Shown: positions 22,440 to 35,893 of the stretch, one piece after another | Layout of the letters: the number at the start of each line of letters is the position of its first letter | Numbering within the stretch: position 1 is the stretch's first letter | Assembly (NCBI RefSeq): GCF_002127325.2 | Contig: NC_035437.2 | Location: 172,394,530 to 172,458,529, forward strand | From: Helianthus annuus | Lineage: Eukaryota > Streptophyta > Magnoliopsida > Asterales > Asteraceae | Length of the DNA: 64,000 bases | Direction of reading: 5' to 3' | Notes under the pieces: generated by a model | The model's database searches: none | Seen by the model: only the letters and a program-made list of their open reading frames with translations | What the model was told of the DNA's origin: nothing | Made by a program: the position numbers and the translations under genes

Positions 22440-24224
22440 AGCTAGTGAGCCAAGAAGCAAATGCGCCTCATTCATTAACGCAAAGGTTTGCGCTCCAAAA
22501 GTAGAGGCCATCAGCTATACGGTAAGAAGGGCAAATCTTGGACATTGATAGCCCTACTATGAGTGTGAGTAGGGCTGCTTCAGCCATCCTTATACTTGGG
22601 TGACCACGCGCACACCACCGCCACTGCACATGACATCTGTATCGCAAGTCCTTGGATTGCCGGTGTTCTTCAGCTAGCACTACCTACCACCATTGAATTT
22701 AGTCTCCATATTTGAATCTCTCTTTGATGTTTAATATGGAAAAAACTTACCAAGTCTGCCTCTCTCTCTCTCTCTCTCTCTCTGTGTACAAACCTTGATT
22801 CAAGAGTCTGGTGCATATGAGAAGAACTTGAAGAAAAGTCTGGAGCTTTTCATGCTCTGTCAATAATTCAGGCAAATACTGACTGAAAAACACAACATAA
22901 ACAACAAATAAAATCTAATTAACATAACATAAGAAACACAAACTTAACATTGAAATAAAAACTAACATTAGAACTCACAAACGTTATTCTTGCTCGAGAA
23001 AAGTTGGTATTATACAACCCCGCGTCAACGAACATCCAATAGTTTGATAAAAGACACCCTAATATAGCGTGTTCCTGTGTTTATTGCTACCTAACCATGG
23101 TTCTTATAAAAATACAATTTAAATAAATCGCTAATCAAAATTAGCGATCTCAAAACTACTTATTGAGTTATGCTTGTATCAAAAAACAATAAGTTGTTCC
23201 CATTGGTTAGTTGATGTTAGTTTTCCCTGATGTTCTCTCATGGTTCATAAAAAAAATAACAATAAAATAAACATACAGTGAGTAGTTTTAGTAAGTAATT
23301 TCAATCTTACCACTGGTTGTTTACAAAGCAAAGAATTGAAATCAATATTCATCTTGATTCTTGAGTCTTGACAATTATCGAAAACAAGTCCAGCCCTAAT
23401 AAAGCAAAACAGTTTCACTTAAGATAACCTATAGCTAAATTCCTCACAACATGTTCTACAAAATTTAAAATTTGATCAAATTGATGGTTGGTGTCCCAGC
23501 CTTGATTTTTGGTTATTCTGGGAAATCAACAAACACATAACAACAACAAATACTTCCACTAACAAACATGCAACAGATTCACAACTAACCTTGAGCAATC
23601 GGAGTAACAACAGATGCAGCCGGAGTAACGACCTCGCCGTCCTTCCGGCAGCTCACATCGACATTCTCCGGCGGATCCGCCGCCGTCGGCGAGCTCAATT
23701 CCTTCGAATTCTCCACAGCCGCCGGCTGTAACCGCTCCTCCGCCGTCGATTTCTCCGATTCACCTCCATTTTCGACCTACAAACCGAAATCAATCCAATA
23801 ACGAATCAATAAACATGATTCTGTTCAGAAGATGATTCTGTTCAGAAGATGATGATCGTTGTCTTCGTCCGTCCTCTCGTAGAGAGAGAAACAGGGGGTT
23901 CTACAGAGAGAAACCAAATGAGACAAAGAGATGGGACTTAACGAACGCGAAGTGCGATGGTGAGAGCGATGTCTTCAACGATGTCGTCTTCATCTTCCTT
24001 GTTCAACCCAAAGAAGCAGAGAGAGAGGGGGAACCCAGAGAAGCAGAAAGAGAAGGGGATAAACTAAGAGAAGGATACTAACGCCGTCAGTTAATAAGCT
24101 ACTGTAGACACTGTTGCTCAGTTATGTTATGAATTAACGTCGTATGTTGTCTTCGTCCGTCCTCTCGTATCAATTATGGTGATCGTTTTCATATCAATGG
24201 CAAGGCGCTCACACTAGTGGATTT
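22440..24224 (-). pseudogene. Captured host-gene fragment inside the Harbinger element
   Basis: This DNA replaces the middle of the transposase. On the minus strand one well-formed exon stands out: 23779-23587, between an AG acceptor and a GT donor, open in one frame and GC-rich (VENGGESEKSTAEERLQ ... DVSCRKDGEVVTPAASVV). Upstream, about 23990-23935 encodes EDEDDIVEDIALTIAL. A 24 bp sequence occurs twice (23858-23881 and 24146-24169) as direct repeats 288 bp apart. A (TC)n microsatellite lies at 22759-22784. Base composition differs sharply from the surroundings. The source gene is not recognised; capture by the transposon is an inference. Confidence 0.45.
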
Positions 24225-24242
24225 CACGGGATGCCAGCCATC

Positions 24243-25370
24243 CAGTGGCGGACCCAGGAATTTTTTCATGGGGGTGCGGATTTTTTTTAAATTTTTGGTG
24301 TCTAGATATATACATAAAAAAACCGGTTCGGGTCGGGTCGGGTCATGTAAAAAAAAGAACATCAAACTTAAATTTAATTCCCGTTGGTTGACATGGTCCT
24401 CTTAGTAGGTATGCCCTTCTAACATCATCTCGTTGATTCACGTTGTATGATGCTATCGCCTTGCGATCATGAGGATCCGAGGGAAGATCATTCACATCAA
24501 CAAAATCGGAAGATGATCCAATTTCAATCGTTTTCCTCTTGTTGAGAAATCGCGCCATAACATCCTTACTCATTGTGCCTATCACATATAAAATAAATAA
24601 TATTCTTTAATCACATACACAACTTTAATATTTAATGAAATCAAAAATAAATAACAAATAATAGAATCAACAATAGTGCAACACAGCTTTATCATTTAAT
24701 AATGAAACAGAGAATACAGTCACTTTTTTTAATGAAATCAACAATTCTTATAGGCTATAATTGCCATTTGCCTTGCCGACTGCCGTAACATATACAACAA
24801 CAACTTTATCAAAACTCAAAAGAGGACCTTATCAAAACTCTTGAAGAGTGAAATCAAGGACTGGTACCTGGTCTGCAATCTGTCAACGGCGAGATGAAAG
24901 GTCGGTTGGTCGCTGCAAGCCTGCAACAGAGGACCTTATCGAAGCCTGGTCTGAGTAATTCTTGGTCGCTGCAAGCCTGCAACAGAGAGGGGAGGGCAGA
25001 AGAGATGAAAGGTCGGTTGGGTTTATTTGGGTTATGTTTTCTTTAATTGATTTAGTTATTTGGGTTGGGTTTTACCATAAACTTGTTCAATTGGGCTTGA
25101 TGTTGGGTTATAGGAATACAAGTTTTATTTAAAGAGATTAGTGGGCTAAATTGTTTACATAATTGGGTCGGGTTTAAATCCGTGTTCACAATTTTTTTTT
25201 ATATAAATTCCTAACATTTTTTTTTCTAAGGGGTGCGGTCAGAATTTTCCAAGGGGTGCGGTCGAAATTTTCTAAGGGGTGCGGTCGTGATTTTTCGCGA
25301 AAAATAACACTAATTTTTTTTTTCAAGGGGTGCGGCCGCCCACCCACGGGCTAAAGTAGGTACGCCCCTG
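24243..25370 (-). mobile_element. hAT transposon, internally deleted
   Basis: Ends CAGTGGCGGACCCAGG and, inverted, CAGGGGCGTACCTAC. Perfect 8 bp target duplication CAGCCATC (24235-24242 and 25371-25378), splitting the Harbinger transposase frame between two adjacent codon blocks. Three copies of a 23 bp subterminal motif, AAGGGGTGCGGTC..., start at 25228, 25251 and 25274, with a fourth partial at 25325. Only an N-terminal fragment of the transposase remains (24573-24370). Confidence 0.9.
24370..24573 (-). pseudogene. hAT transposase fragment (zinc-finger MYM-type-1-like family)
   Basis: Starts MSKDVMARFLNKRK and contains DLPSDPHDRKAIASYN and DDVRRAYLLRGPCQPTG, the conserved start of plant hAT transposases with a TTF-type zinc finger. 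The zinc finger, catalytic and dimerisation domains are absent, so it is non-functional. Confidence 0.75.
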
Positions 25371-25378
25371 CAGCCATC

Positions 25379-25467
25379 ATGCTTGAAGCGGTTGCGTCCC
25401 AAGATCTTTGGATATGGCATGCGTTCTTCGGTATGTCAGGTTCACATAATGATATTACCATCATAAA
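25379..25467 (+). pseudogene. HARBI1-like transposase, middle fragment
   Basis: MLEAVASQDLWIWHAFFGMSGSHNDI is the conserved block following the catalytic core start in HARBI1/ALP1-like proteins. It joins leftward across the hAT insertion to HGMPAI at about 24225-24242, and rightward across the LTR element (target duplication CCACT) to SPLFNDR at 42566. Confidence 0.85.
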
Positions 25468-27157
25468 CCACTTGTTAGTCCCGAAAAACCCGAGATATCA
25501 CTCAACGGTTCGATCGAACGCGGAATATAAGATCAAACCGCCAAGAACAAAAAGAAATATTTATTAACGAACTCAGTGCCACTGCTTAGATCGCACACAG
25601 TCTCAAGGACTGTCTGGTACGATCTTCGAGAACCTTGCACACAATCTCTAGGATTGTCAGGTACAAGGTTCTCCTATTTGGGGCTACATGATTACACAAA
25701 ATGTGGGAGAGCTCTACCACTAACAATCTAATAAGACTATCTATAGGAGCCTCTACCCCATTGGCCCACATGGCCTAGCCCAAGCCCAAGACCTAATCCA
25801 AACAAACATATTAGAACATAATAAAGATGAGCATAAAACTTTGACCTAACAATCTCCCCCTAGTTTTATGCTCTCTTTATTATGATCAAGACGAACTCTA
25901 GTCTTGGGTCTTCTCCTTTTTAGTGGCCCAGCAGTGAACGAGCCCATCAACGTATCCCGGATAATATGAGGCTTGATCTTGGATAAAAACTGAACAATGT
26001 CGGATGAATCTCGAATCAACTTCGGATGAAATTCATGGCTGTCTCTGATAATAAAAGCAGATGAAGTTGTATGTCGGATGAAATTTTGTGATGTCGGATG
26101 AGGTAATGATGATGTCGAATGAAATGATATAGTAGAGGATGATGTTGCTGGTTGAATCTCGAATGAAGTCAAATGTCAACAGTGATGTACGATGACGTCA
26201 AATAATAAAATAAAACCAATTTTAAAAACCTGGGCTAAAAACTGTTGGGCTTTCATTACTTGGATCAACATCATCTGGGCTTCAATATTACGTACCTGGG
26301 CTGGCCCAAAATACTCATCAACTTTAGAAGCTTCTCGGCTGCACTACTTGGCCCCACAGAATGTTACACCAAAATTTTAAAAAGTGTCCCAACAATCTGA
26401 CCATTGATCATCCCCATTATCCAACGGCCCCCATTTGTTAGGGTTTTTTAATTCCTTGATTTGATAACCTATGCAGCCGCCAAGAATGTTCCATGACATC
26501 AGCATCACAAAATCCAACGTTCACTTGCATTTTCAGCTCCGATAACTTCTCCGTTACCGTTCATCACGACAAGCCACCGAACATCGGAACCTGCAACTGT
26601 CGTTCAGTCACCGGACAATTTCCGTTCAATCTTCTCCGCCGTCCACTTATCATCTCTGTCTGTGTTCGACACCGTACACCTAACAATGTCGTCACCTCCG
26701 ACTTTCATCTTCATCTCCGATTACCTGCAACTATCTCCGGTCCACAACTATCATCCTCATTCTTCATTAGTCATCATCATCATCGTTTCATCTTTCAGTT
26801 TTCAACTTGCAATCCATCCGATTTCACTATTACATCGTATCATTTTTAATCACACCGTTCCATAGAACCGTATAACAGACAACCTTCTGTTGCACGAGTT
26901 CATCTTCTCCGTTCTCTGACCTCCACTGTGTAACACAGAATATCTCCATCATTCCGATAGTCATCTTCTCCATCTTCGACATCTCGCCTCCGGCTATCAT
27001 TTGATCTCCGGTTTCCGACAGCCTTTATCATCTCCGATTACCACACACTTAATCATCTTCTTTTCAGCGACGTACACTGCCATTCACCGTCTCCAACCAA
27101 CCTGCATATCACCTTCGTCATCTCCTACACCACCACTCCAACCACCGCAGTCTTCAT

Positions 27158-29998
27158 TGTAACACCCCGAAAATATAAAACTTTATATTAGGATTATAAA
27201 GTATAAATAAATGAGAATTTACCAACTAGGAAATTTAACCTAGTTAGTTACAAGCCTAGAAATAGCTTATAATAAGGTTAAAAGCAACTAAACTATAAGT
27301 TGAACAAAGTGGAAGGGCCTAAGTTGTTAAAGATGAAACTTAATTTGATAAAACAAATAAAAAACAAACCAAACACCCCATTTGGGATGTCTGGTCGTAC
27401 AAGAACACAGGGGGCGACACAGGCTCCCCACCAAACCCTTGTGCATGTCAAACTTGATCAAATTGAGGGTTCAAATCAGTCCCAAATCGAAATCCAAGCT
27501 CGTATTCATGAACACCAAGTTGAAAGGATCACAAGGTATGTAAAATTGTGACGTTTTGATCCATCTCAAAATTCTAGGTTATTTGTAAGAAACTGAAATT
27601 GAGCTTGATTATGTCATGCATGAGTGAATCTTGAAGTAATATGATGTCTAGGAGTAAACCCTAGTCAATAACATGTTAGATTGTTGGAAAAACTATGAGA
27701 TTTATGATGATCCATTGATAAGCTAAGTGGGTTTTATGTTAATATGATGAACACTAGGAAATAGATTGTTGATCTAGTGTAAATTGACGATTTTGAAGTG
27801 AATTCAGAAATTATAGAAGTTAACCACTTTGTAAGATGGTTAATTTATGTGAAATTTGGGGTAAGAGATAAGCTAGAGACATGATAAATAAACATGTAAA
27901 ATTCTGCCCTTAAGGTGTTCGTTGAAATGCCTCAAAGAAGGCTCGAAACTAGAATTTTGTAGTTAAAACATCTAGTTGCGATGTTTCGACTATTATGCAA
28001 AAAGTGATTAAAGAGAGTTCTAAATGTGTTAAACGCGATTAGAACTTTGGTTAAAACGGAGGTCTAAAGATAACGCCTACCGAGTAGTTAAAGAATGCTA
28101 AAACTAGTTGATAACTCGAAAATGCAAATTAGTATACTATTGGGCATTTGACTATTAAAAAGGTCAAACTGACCTATAATACGATAAATAGCAATTTTGA
28201 TATGAAATGCATAAGGTGGAATAATCGTATTAGAATATGATTAAACTAACCACCTTGAAAACGATGATGATAGTTTGACGCGTAACAAGCTAGGTGGAAG
28301 CTTGGAGTGAAAGCGGGTCAAACAAGTCAAGCATGGAAGAAAAGCGTAGCTCGGATGCAAGGTAAGTGAAACTTACATAATTGTGTAGAATACTTGTTCA
28401 TTCTATACGTTATAGATGCAATAATGCTAATATCGAAAATATGGATTTCCGACGTGATTGATACGAGTCGGAACATATAAAGATGATAAAACCATGTTTA
28501 TGGCAAAAAGGGGATTCGGTAAATGAATCCGGGACGGGATGGATGTATGAATTAGAAGTCAAAAACCATGTTTTTGATTTAATAGGCAACGTTGGGCATA
28601 TAGGCCGAACGGGTCAAATGGTGGTGATAACACTATTTGACAATATCGACTAATGCGATTGTCAAGTCTTGTGTTAACAGGAGCGATTAGCAATTCAGTT
28701 AATTTCGCCCACACTAAGTGTGATGATAAAAGCAAGGTATAAATTGGGTCTATATGTTGACCCTAGCCAGGTACGTATGCATACGATTATAGTTAACATA
28801 CCAACTTGGTCTAATAGGTAGTGAAAGCCCCTCGTAGTAAATGAGGGGCTAATGTCGACTAAAATGCCCTTGAAGGGTAAATTGAGCAAACAACTTATAA
28901 AGGTTGTTTAGGAACTTATCTTTCGATCTTGTAACCTTTAGACGCGCATGAAAGTTGTAGACATAAACTTTCAAGAGTTAAATGCTTAAATTGTGTGTTG
29001 CCGCAAAAATAACACATCCGTGGGATTAAACTCGGAATAAATAGTCCATTTCGTTAAATCCACCACATCCTTAGTTGTGGTGGAAGACTAGCTAATAACA
29101 AATTGGTGGAACTATGAGATACATGAGATATGAGCACCGTCCGTGCTAAAATGGTCGTAAATGCCCTTAACGGGTCAAAATAAGATTTTAAACGAAAACG
29201 GGTAAATAATTGTGTAGAAACCCGTGTTCAGTACTTAATATGATTGACAATATTAGAATTTAAGGGTTCATGATGAATGGTGGTCAAACAAACATGTTTG
29301 TTTGATAATCACATAGTCGGGTCGAATATTGTTGAAAAGATAATAAGCCGAAGGCTTAAAAGTCTCAATTTTATTTAATCCGGATGTCAGATCTTAACTC
29401 CATATAATGGAGAATTAAATTACAAACATGTAGGAAGAAACGGTAGGTCAAACGGATAAGCGGTTTGAAAGATACGAAAGATTTCGTGTCAAATTACGGC
29501 AAAATGGAAAGGTGGGATGCAGGTGCCACCGTAAATTACGGTGCCACCGTAATTTACGGTGGACCTGAATTGGTTTACGGTGAAACACTCCTGATTTACG
29601 ATGGAAACAAATCGAAACAAGGACTACCGTAAATTACGGTGTCCACCGTAATTTACGGTGGACCCTGTACAAAATGTATTTTGATCAGTTTTGTTTCCCG
29701 GACTTGTTTAGATACGTTTTAAACCCCGTATGACTAAAGCATTTCATGTTTTTATGAAATGTAGGTACTTTGTGGAAGCCGGAAGACGATCAAGCTCAAC
29801 GAAGAACCGAACACGATACAGTTACATGCTTCCGCACTTCGCCACGTTGTAAATTTTAAACAACGAACTTCGATCACGTTATGTAGAATAAATTATAATT
29901 TGTAAAAGTTTTAAATAAACCCGCATTTATATAATAGGCGTGGTCTTAACCACACACCTAATTGTGGTATTTACATATAAAATAACTAGGGTGTTACA
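27158..29998 (+). repeat. LTR 1 of the tandem array
   Basis: 2841 bp. Contains four palindromes based on CACCGTAAWTTACGGTG at 29525-29664. The small open frames within it are conserved only because the copies are nearly identical; none resembles a known protein. Confidence 0.9.
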
Positions 29999-32900
29999 AG
30001 TTGGTATCAGAGCCTTGGTTTAAGAGATTCGAGTATGGTGGGGAGGAACCATGCTTGGACTTAAACCTTATGCTCTTGACAAAGAATAGTGTTCGGTTCG
30101 AGGCTTGATCGCAAATCCGGTAAGTACAAGTACGTGAATAGTTAGTATGCTAAAGTGTTGTAAACAACACATAGGGCTATCGTGTGATACGCGTTACCCC
30201 AATTAAAATGATTGAAATAGTTGACGAAAATACGCGCGTTGACGCGTATAGTAGAAAAAGCCTTGTACTATAATACGGGCGATTATTGAGGTTGACGTTA
30301 CTAACTTTTGTGAATGTTTTAATTGAAGGACACTCGCGTTTGAAGACGACGAGAGTCAAACGAATTGTGGATATGATGATGGAACGGTCCGAAGTATGAC
30401 AAGAGGAGCATACTCACCGAGGACTAAATCGCGTAATGACCGCGAACAAGGTTAATGGCAAAGAACGCCCGTCGGGGAAAACATTACCAGGTGCACATTT
30501 TAAATAATAGCATAAATAGTAATATGCAACGATAAGTAGGAACTTAAAAGTTGCATATGTAAAATTAAAAACTTGGAAAGACCTGAATAGAAAACCTATC
30601 CGGGATATTGTTTCCAAGAAAAACAGATAGAGGTATTACTTACATAGGGCGTGATGTGAAAACTGTAAAAAGGTCATGCGTGTCATGTGTTAATCGCTTA
30701 CTCTGGCCAAGTAAGTAGCGGCATATGTTACCATGAACTTCTTATGGCGGACACGTTTACATCCGATGTAGTAAGGGCAGGGTGAATGGGACTAATTAAA
30801 AAGTGCCCAAATGAATCAGATAAGCAAAATACTTGATAATAATGTAAACGCACAACCAAGTGACAGGAGCGTATTACATTAGGATAATGAGCCCGAGTGA
30901 AGAGACAAACAAGCATGTAAAACGATTTAGACAAGTTTTGGGAGGGAGTGTACTTACACTCGAACCCAGAAAACATCAAGCATGTAAAATGATTTAGACA
31001 AGTATTGGGAAGGAGTGTACTTACACTCGAACCCAGAAAACATCAAGCATGTAAAATGATTTAGACAAGTATTGGGAAGGAGTGTACTTACACTCGAACC
31101 CAGAAAACATCAAGCATGTAAAATGATTTAGACGAGTATTGGGAAGGAGTGTATTTACACTCTCACCCAGAAAGCATCAAGCATGTAAAATGATTTAGAC
31201 AAGTTTTGGGGAGGAGTGTACTTACACTCGAACCCAGAAAACATCAAGCATGTAAAATGATTTAGACAAATAATGGGAGGGAGTGATACTTACACTCGAA
31301 CCCGGAGAATGTAAACATGTAAAATGATTTAGATATGCATTGGGAGGGGGTGTACTTACACTCTAACCCGGAAAATGCAAATATGTCCCTTAATGGGTCA
31401 TTTTTGTAAAACGTCGAACTTAAAGATAAAGTCAGAATATAAAAATCGAAGCGAGGTCTTAATGCATACCGGGAGGGTTGCAATAATAACAACTTCGGTA
31501 AAACACCCGGTGGATGGGTAAGAATTAAACACATGCGTAAACCAAGAGACGTGAACGCGGGTTGAAAGATCAAAGTAACTTGGATTACGAGTTATGACTA
31601 TAAAATCTCGTATATAGAAATTGTGAGTAAATATGTTCGACTACTCGAAGTCGAATGGGTCGAATAAAGAATAAAATTGATTATTTATAAGTGATGGATT
31701 TCACATTAATAGGTCAAACATGTTGAATACAATATAACGCCGAATGGCACAAATGAACACTAGCCAGATAAAGGTAGTGTTAAATGCAAGAGAATAATGA
31801 GCCCGGCAATGGGACATAATCAAACACGAATGTATGTAAACTGGATAATGGTGAGCATAAGATAAACCGACGCATAAATGACGTGAGGAATCATAAAGTC
31901 GGAAAATGTGCCCGAAAAGAAACGAATGTAGCCTTAGACTACGGTCAAGGTCAAGGATAATATCAAAACGATAATAAATGATGTTAAACATGGTGCCTTA
32001 ACGCCGTATGCGTATATAAATGTATACACATTTGAAGGAAGACTCGAATAAAAGATGATCTACGGGATCATCATAACCTACGAGGTATTAATTAGAGCAA
32101 AAGGTCTACAGGGCCAAAACGACCCACGGGTCATGATTAGAAAGAAGTTATAAGGACTTCGCCTTAAAGAGGTGAATGTCTAATCGAAAATAGCCCATGA
32201 GGCTAAGTGATAAACCTACGGGTTAGATGGAATAAAGCAAGGAAATCAGTTAAGAATCCCCGCATGAAAACTAAGACTGTAAAGGATTAAATTATGGGCT
32301 GTCAATATCCCGGTATGGATGATTGACACAAGATAAAGAAAAGATCCTAAAACTAAAACTTCGGTTTTAGTAAGAAATAATGTTCTTATAAACATAAATT
32401 CTGATAGGAATTCAAATAGTAAGCATGAAAGATACCAGTCTTGACACTGATAGACGCAAGACGATGTATTCCAAAAGTGATATTTTCGAAAATGAAATTC
32501 TGATATAAATTAAACATGATATAATACAATCATGGTCAAGAAATGTAATGTGAAGTAGAATCGCATTATAACTAAGCAAGCGGTAAAAAGTAACTGGACT
32601 AATAAGTCTAGTTAGCGAGACCGGTTAAGGTCATTTAAGTAATTTGGTTGCTTGTAAGCGGTGGATTCGGTATAACTGAACCGAATAAATGAATTTGAAA
32701 ACAAAAGAAAATTTTTGCTAAAAGTGAAAGATTTCACTAAAGACCTTTAAACGGTTCAAAGTAACGGATTCATAAAGAATTCGATAGTATATGAAAGCGA
32801 TGGATATCGCTAAGTTAACTAAACTAGTGGAAATAACGAGATTACGATATTTCAAGTTGCACTATGTCGTATGAGTTATGTAGACAATAAGTAACCAAAA

Positions 32901-33052
32901 AGGCGTTACCATACCTTTCTGGTAATACAAACTATAGGATAAAAGTATAAGTAATGTTTAAAAGATTTCTCGGATCGAATACATTGAGTTAAACTCAATA
33001 AATTAGGTAAGAAAAGGTTTCGAGGACGAAACCTCTTTAAGGGGGGTAGACT
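29999..33052 (+). repeat. Internal region 1 of the tandem array
   Basis: Begins with the Met-tRNA primer-binding site and ends with the purine tract. Bases 30911-31379 are seven tandem copies of a 67 bp unit (AAGCATGTAAAATGATTTAG...GAGTGTACTTACACTCG), each containing the inverted pair GAGTGTACTTACACTC. No retrotransposon protein domain is recognisable. Confidence 0.85.
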
Positions 33053-35893
33053 TGTAACACCCCGAAAATATAAAACTTTATATTAGGATTATAAAGTATA
33101 AATAAATGAGAATTTACCAACTAGGAAATTTAACCTAGTTAGTTACAAGCCTAGAAATAGCTTATAATAAGGTTAAAAGCAACTAAACTATAAGTTGAAC
33201 AAAGTGGAAGGGCCTAAGTTGTTAAAGATGAAACTTAATTTGATAAAACAAATAAAAAACAAACCAAACACCCCATTTGGGATGTCTGGTCGTACAAGAA
33301 CACAGGGGGCGACACAGGCTCCCCACCAAACCCTTGTGCATGTCAAACTTGATCAAATTGAGGGTTCAAATCAGTCCCAAATCGAAATCCAAGCTCGTAT
33401 TCATGAACACCAAGTTGAAAGGATCACAAGGTATGTAAAATTGTGACGTTTTGATCCATCTCAAAATTCTAGGTTATTTGTAAGAAACTGAAATTGAGCT
33501 TGATTATGTCATGCATGAGTGAATCTTGAAGTAATATGATGTCTAGGAGTAAACCCTAGTCAATAACATGTTAGATTGTTGGAAAAACTATGAGATTTAT
33601 GATGATCCATTGATAAGCTAAGTGGGTTTTATGTTAATATGATGAACACTAGGAAATAGATTGTTGATCTAGTGTAAATTGACGATTTTGAAGTGAATTC
33701 AGAAATTATAGAAGTTAACCACTTTGTAAGATGGTTAATTTATGTGAAATTTGGGGTAAGAGATAAGCTAGAGACATGATAAATAAACATGTAAAATTCT
33801 GCCCTTAAGGTGTTCGTTGAAATGCCTCAAAGAAGGCTCGAAACTAGAATTTTGTAGTTAAAACATCTAGTTGCGATGTTTCGACTATTATGCAAAAAGT
33901 GATTAAAGAGAGTTCTAAATGTGTTAAACGCGATTAGAACTTTGGTTAAAACGGAGGTCTAAAGATAACGCCTACCGAGTAGTTAAAGAATGCTAAAACT
34001 AGTTGATAACTCGAAAATGCAAATTAGTATACTATTGGGCATTTGACTATTAAAAAGGTCAAACTGACCTATAATACGATAAATAGCAATTTTGATATGA
34101 AATGCATAAGGTGGAATAATCGTATTAGAATATGATTAAACTAACCACCTTGAAAACGATGATGATAGTTTGACGCGTAACAAGCTAGGTGGAAGCTTGG
34201 AGTGAAAGCGGGTCAAACAAGTCAAGCATGGAAGAAAAGCGTAGCTCGGATGCAAGGTAAGTGAAACTTACATAATTGTGTAGAATACTTGTTCATTCTA
34301 TACGTTATAGATGCAATAATGCTAATATCGAAAATATGGATTTCCGACGTGATTGATACGAGTCGGAACATATAAAGATGATAAAACCATGTTTATGGCA
34401 AAAAGGGGATTCGGTAAATGAATCCGGGACGGGATGGATGTATGAATTAGAAGTCAAAAACCATGTTTTTGATTTAATAGGCAACGTTGGGCATATAGGC
34501 CGAACGGGTCAAATGGTGGTGATAACACTATTTGACAATATCGACTAATGCGATTGTCAAGTCTTGTGTTAACAGGAGCGATTAGCAATTCAGTTAATTT
34601 CGCCCACACTAAGTGTGATGATAAAAGCAAGGTATAAATTGGGTCTATATGTTGACCCTAGCCAGGTACGTATGCATACGATTATAGTTAACATACCAAC
34701 TTGGTCTAATAGGTAGTGAAAGCCCCTCGTAGTAAATGAGGGGCTAATGTCGACTAAAATGCCCTTGAAGGGTAAATTGAGCAAACAACTTATAAAGGTT
34801 GTTTAGGAACTTATCTTTCGATCTTGTAACCTTTAGACGCGCATGAAAGTTGTAGACATAAACTTTCAAGAGTTAAATGCTTAAATTGTGTGTTGCCGCA
34901 AAAATAACACATCCGTGGGATTAAACTCGGAATAAATAGTCCATTTCGTTAAATCCACCACATCCTTAGTTGTGGTGGAAGACTAGCTAATAACAAATTG
35001 GTGGAACTATGAGATACATGAGATATGAGCACCGTCCGTGCTAAAATGGTCGTAAATGCCCTTAACGGGTCAAAATAAGATTTTAAACGAAAACGGGTAA
35101 ATAATTGTGTAGAAACCCGTGTTCAGTACTTAATATGATTGACAATATTAGAATTTAAGGGTTCATGATGAATGGTGGTCAAACAAACATGTTTGTTTGA
35201 TAATCACATAGTCGGGTCGAATATTGTTGAAAAGATAATAAGCCGAAGGCTTAAAAGTCTCAATTTTATTTAATCCGGATGTCAGATCTTAACTCCATAT
35301 AATGGAGAATTAAATTACAAACATGTAGGAAGAAACGGTAGGTCAAACGGATAAGCGGTTTGAAAGATACGAAAGATTTCGTGTCAAATTACGGCAAAAT
35401 GGAAAGGTGGGATGCAGGTGCCACCGTAAATTACGGTGCCACCGTAATTTACGGTGGACCTGAATTGGTTTACGGTGAAACACTCCTGATTTACGATGGA
35501 AACAAATCGAAACAAGGACTACCGTAAATTACGGTGTCCACCGTAATTTACGGTGGACCCTGTACAAAATGTATTTTGATCAGTTTTGTTTCCCGGACTT
35601 GTTTAGATACGTTTTAAACCCCGTATGACTAAAGCATTTCATGTTTTTATGAAATGTAGGTACTTTGTGGAAGCCGGAAGACGATCAAGCTCAACGAAGA
35701 ACCGAACACGATACAGTTACATGCTTCCGCACTTCGCCACGTTGTAAATTTTAAACAACGAACTTCGATCACGTTATGTAGAATAAATTATAATTTGTAA
35801 AAGTTTTAAATAAACCCGCATTTATATAATAGGCGTGGTCTTAACCACACACCTAATTGTGGTATTTACATATAAAATAACTAGGGTGTTACA
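33053..35893 (+). repeat. LTR 2 of the tandem array
   Basis: Copy of LTR 1 displaced by 5895 bp; the sequences I compared are identical. The palindrome cluster is at 35420-35559. Confidence 0.9.

Noticed and set aside
26493..26865. Open frames of 67-118 residues in the pyrimidine-rich region
   Set aside because: They lie in the antisense of the internal region of the outer LTR element, have biased composition and no recognisable domain.
30911..31379. CRISPR-like array
   Set aside because: The 67 bp units are contiguous tandem repeats without unique spacers, in a plant retroelement with no cas genes.
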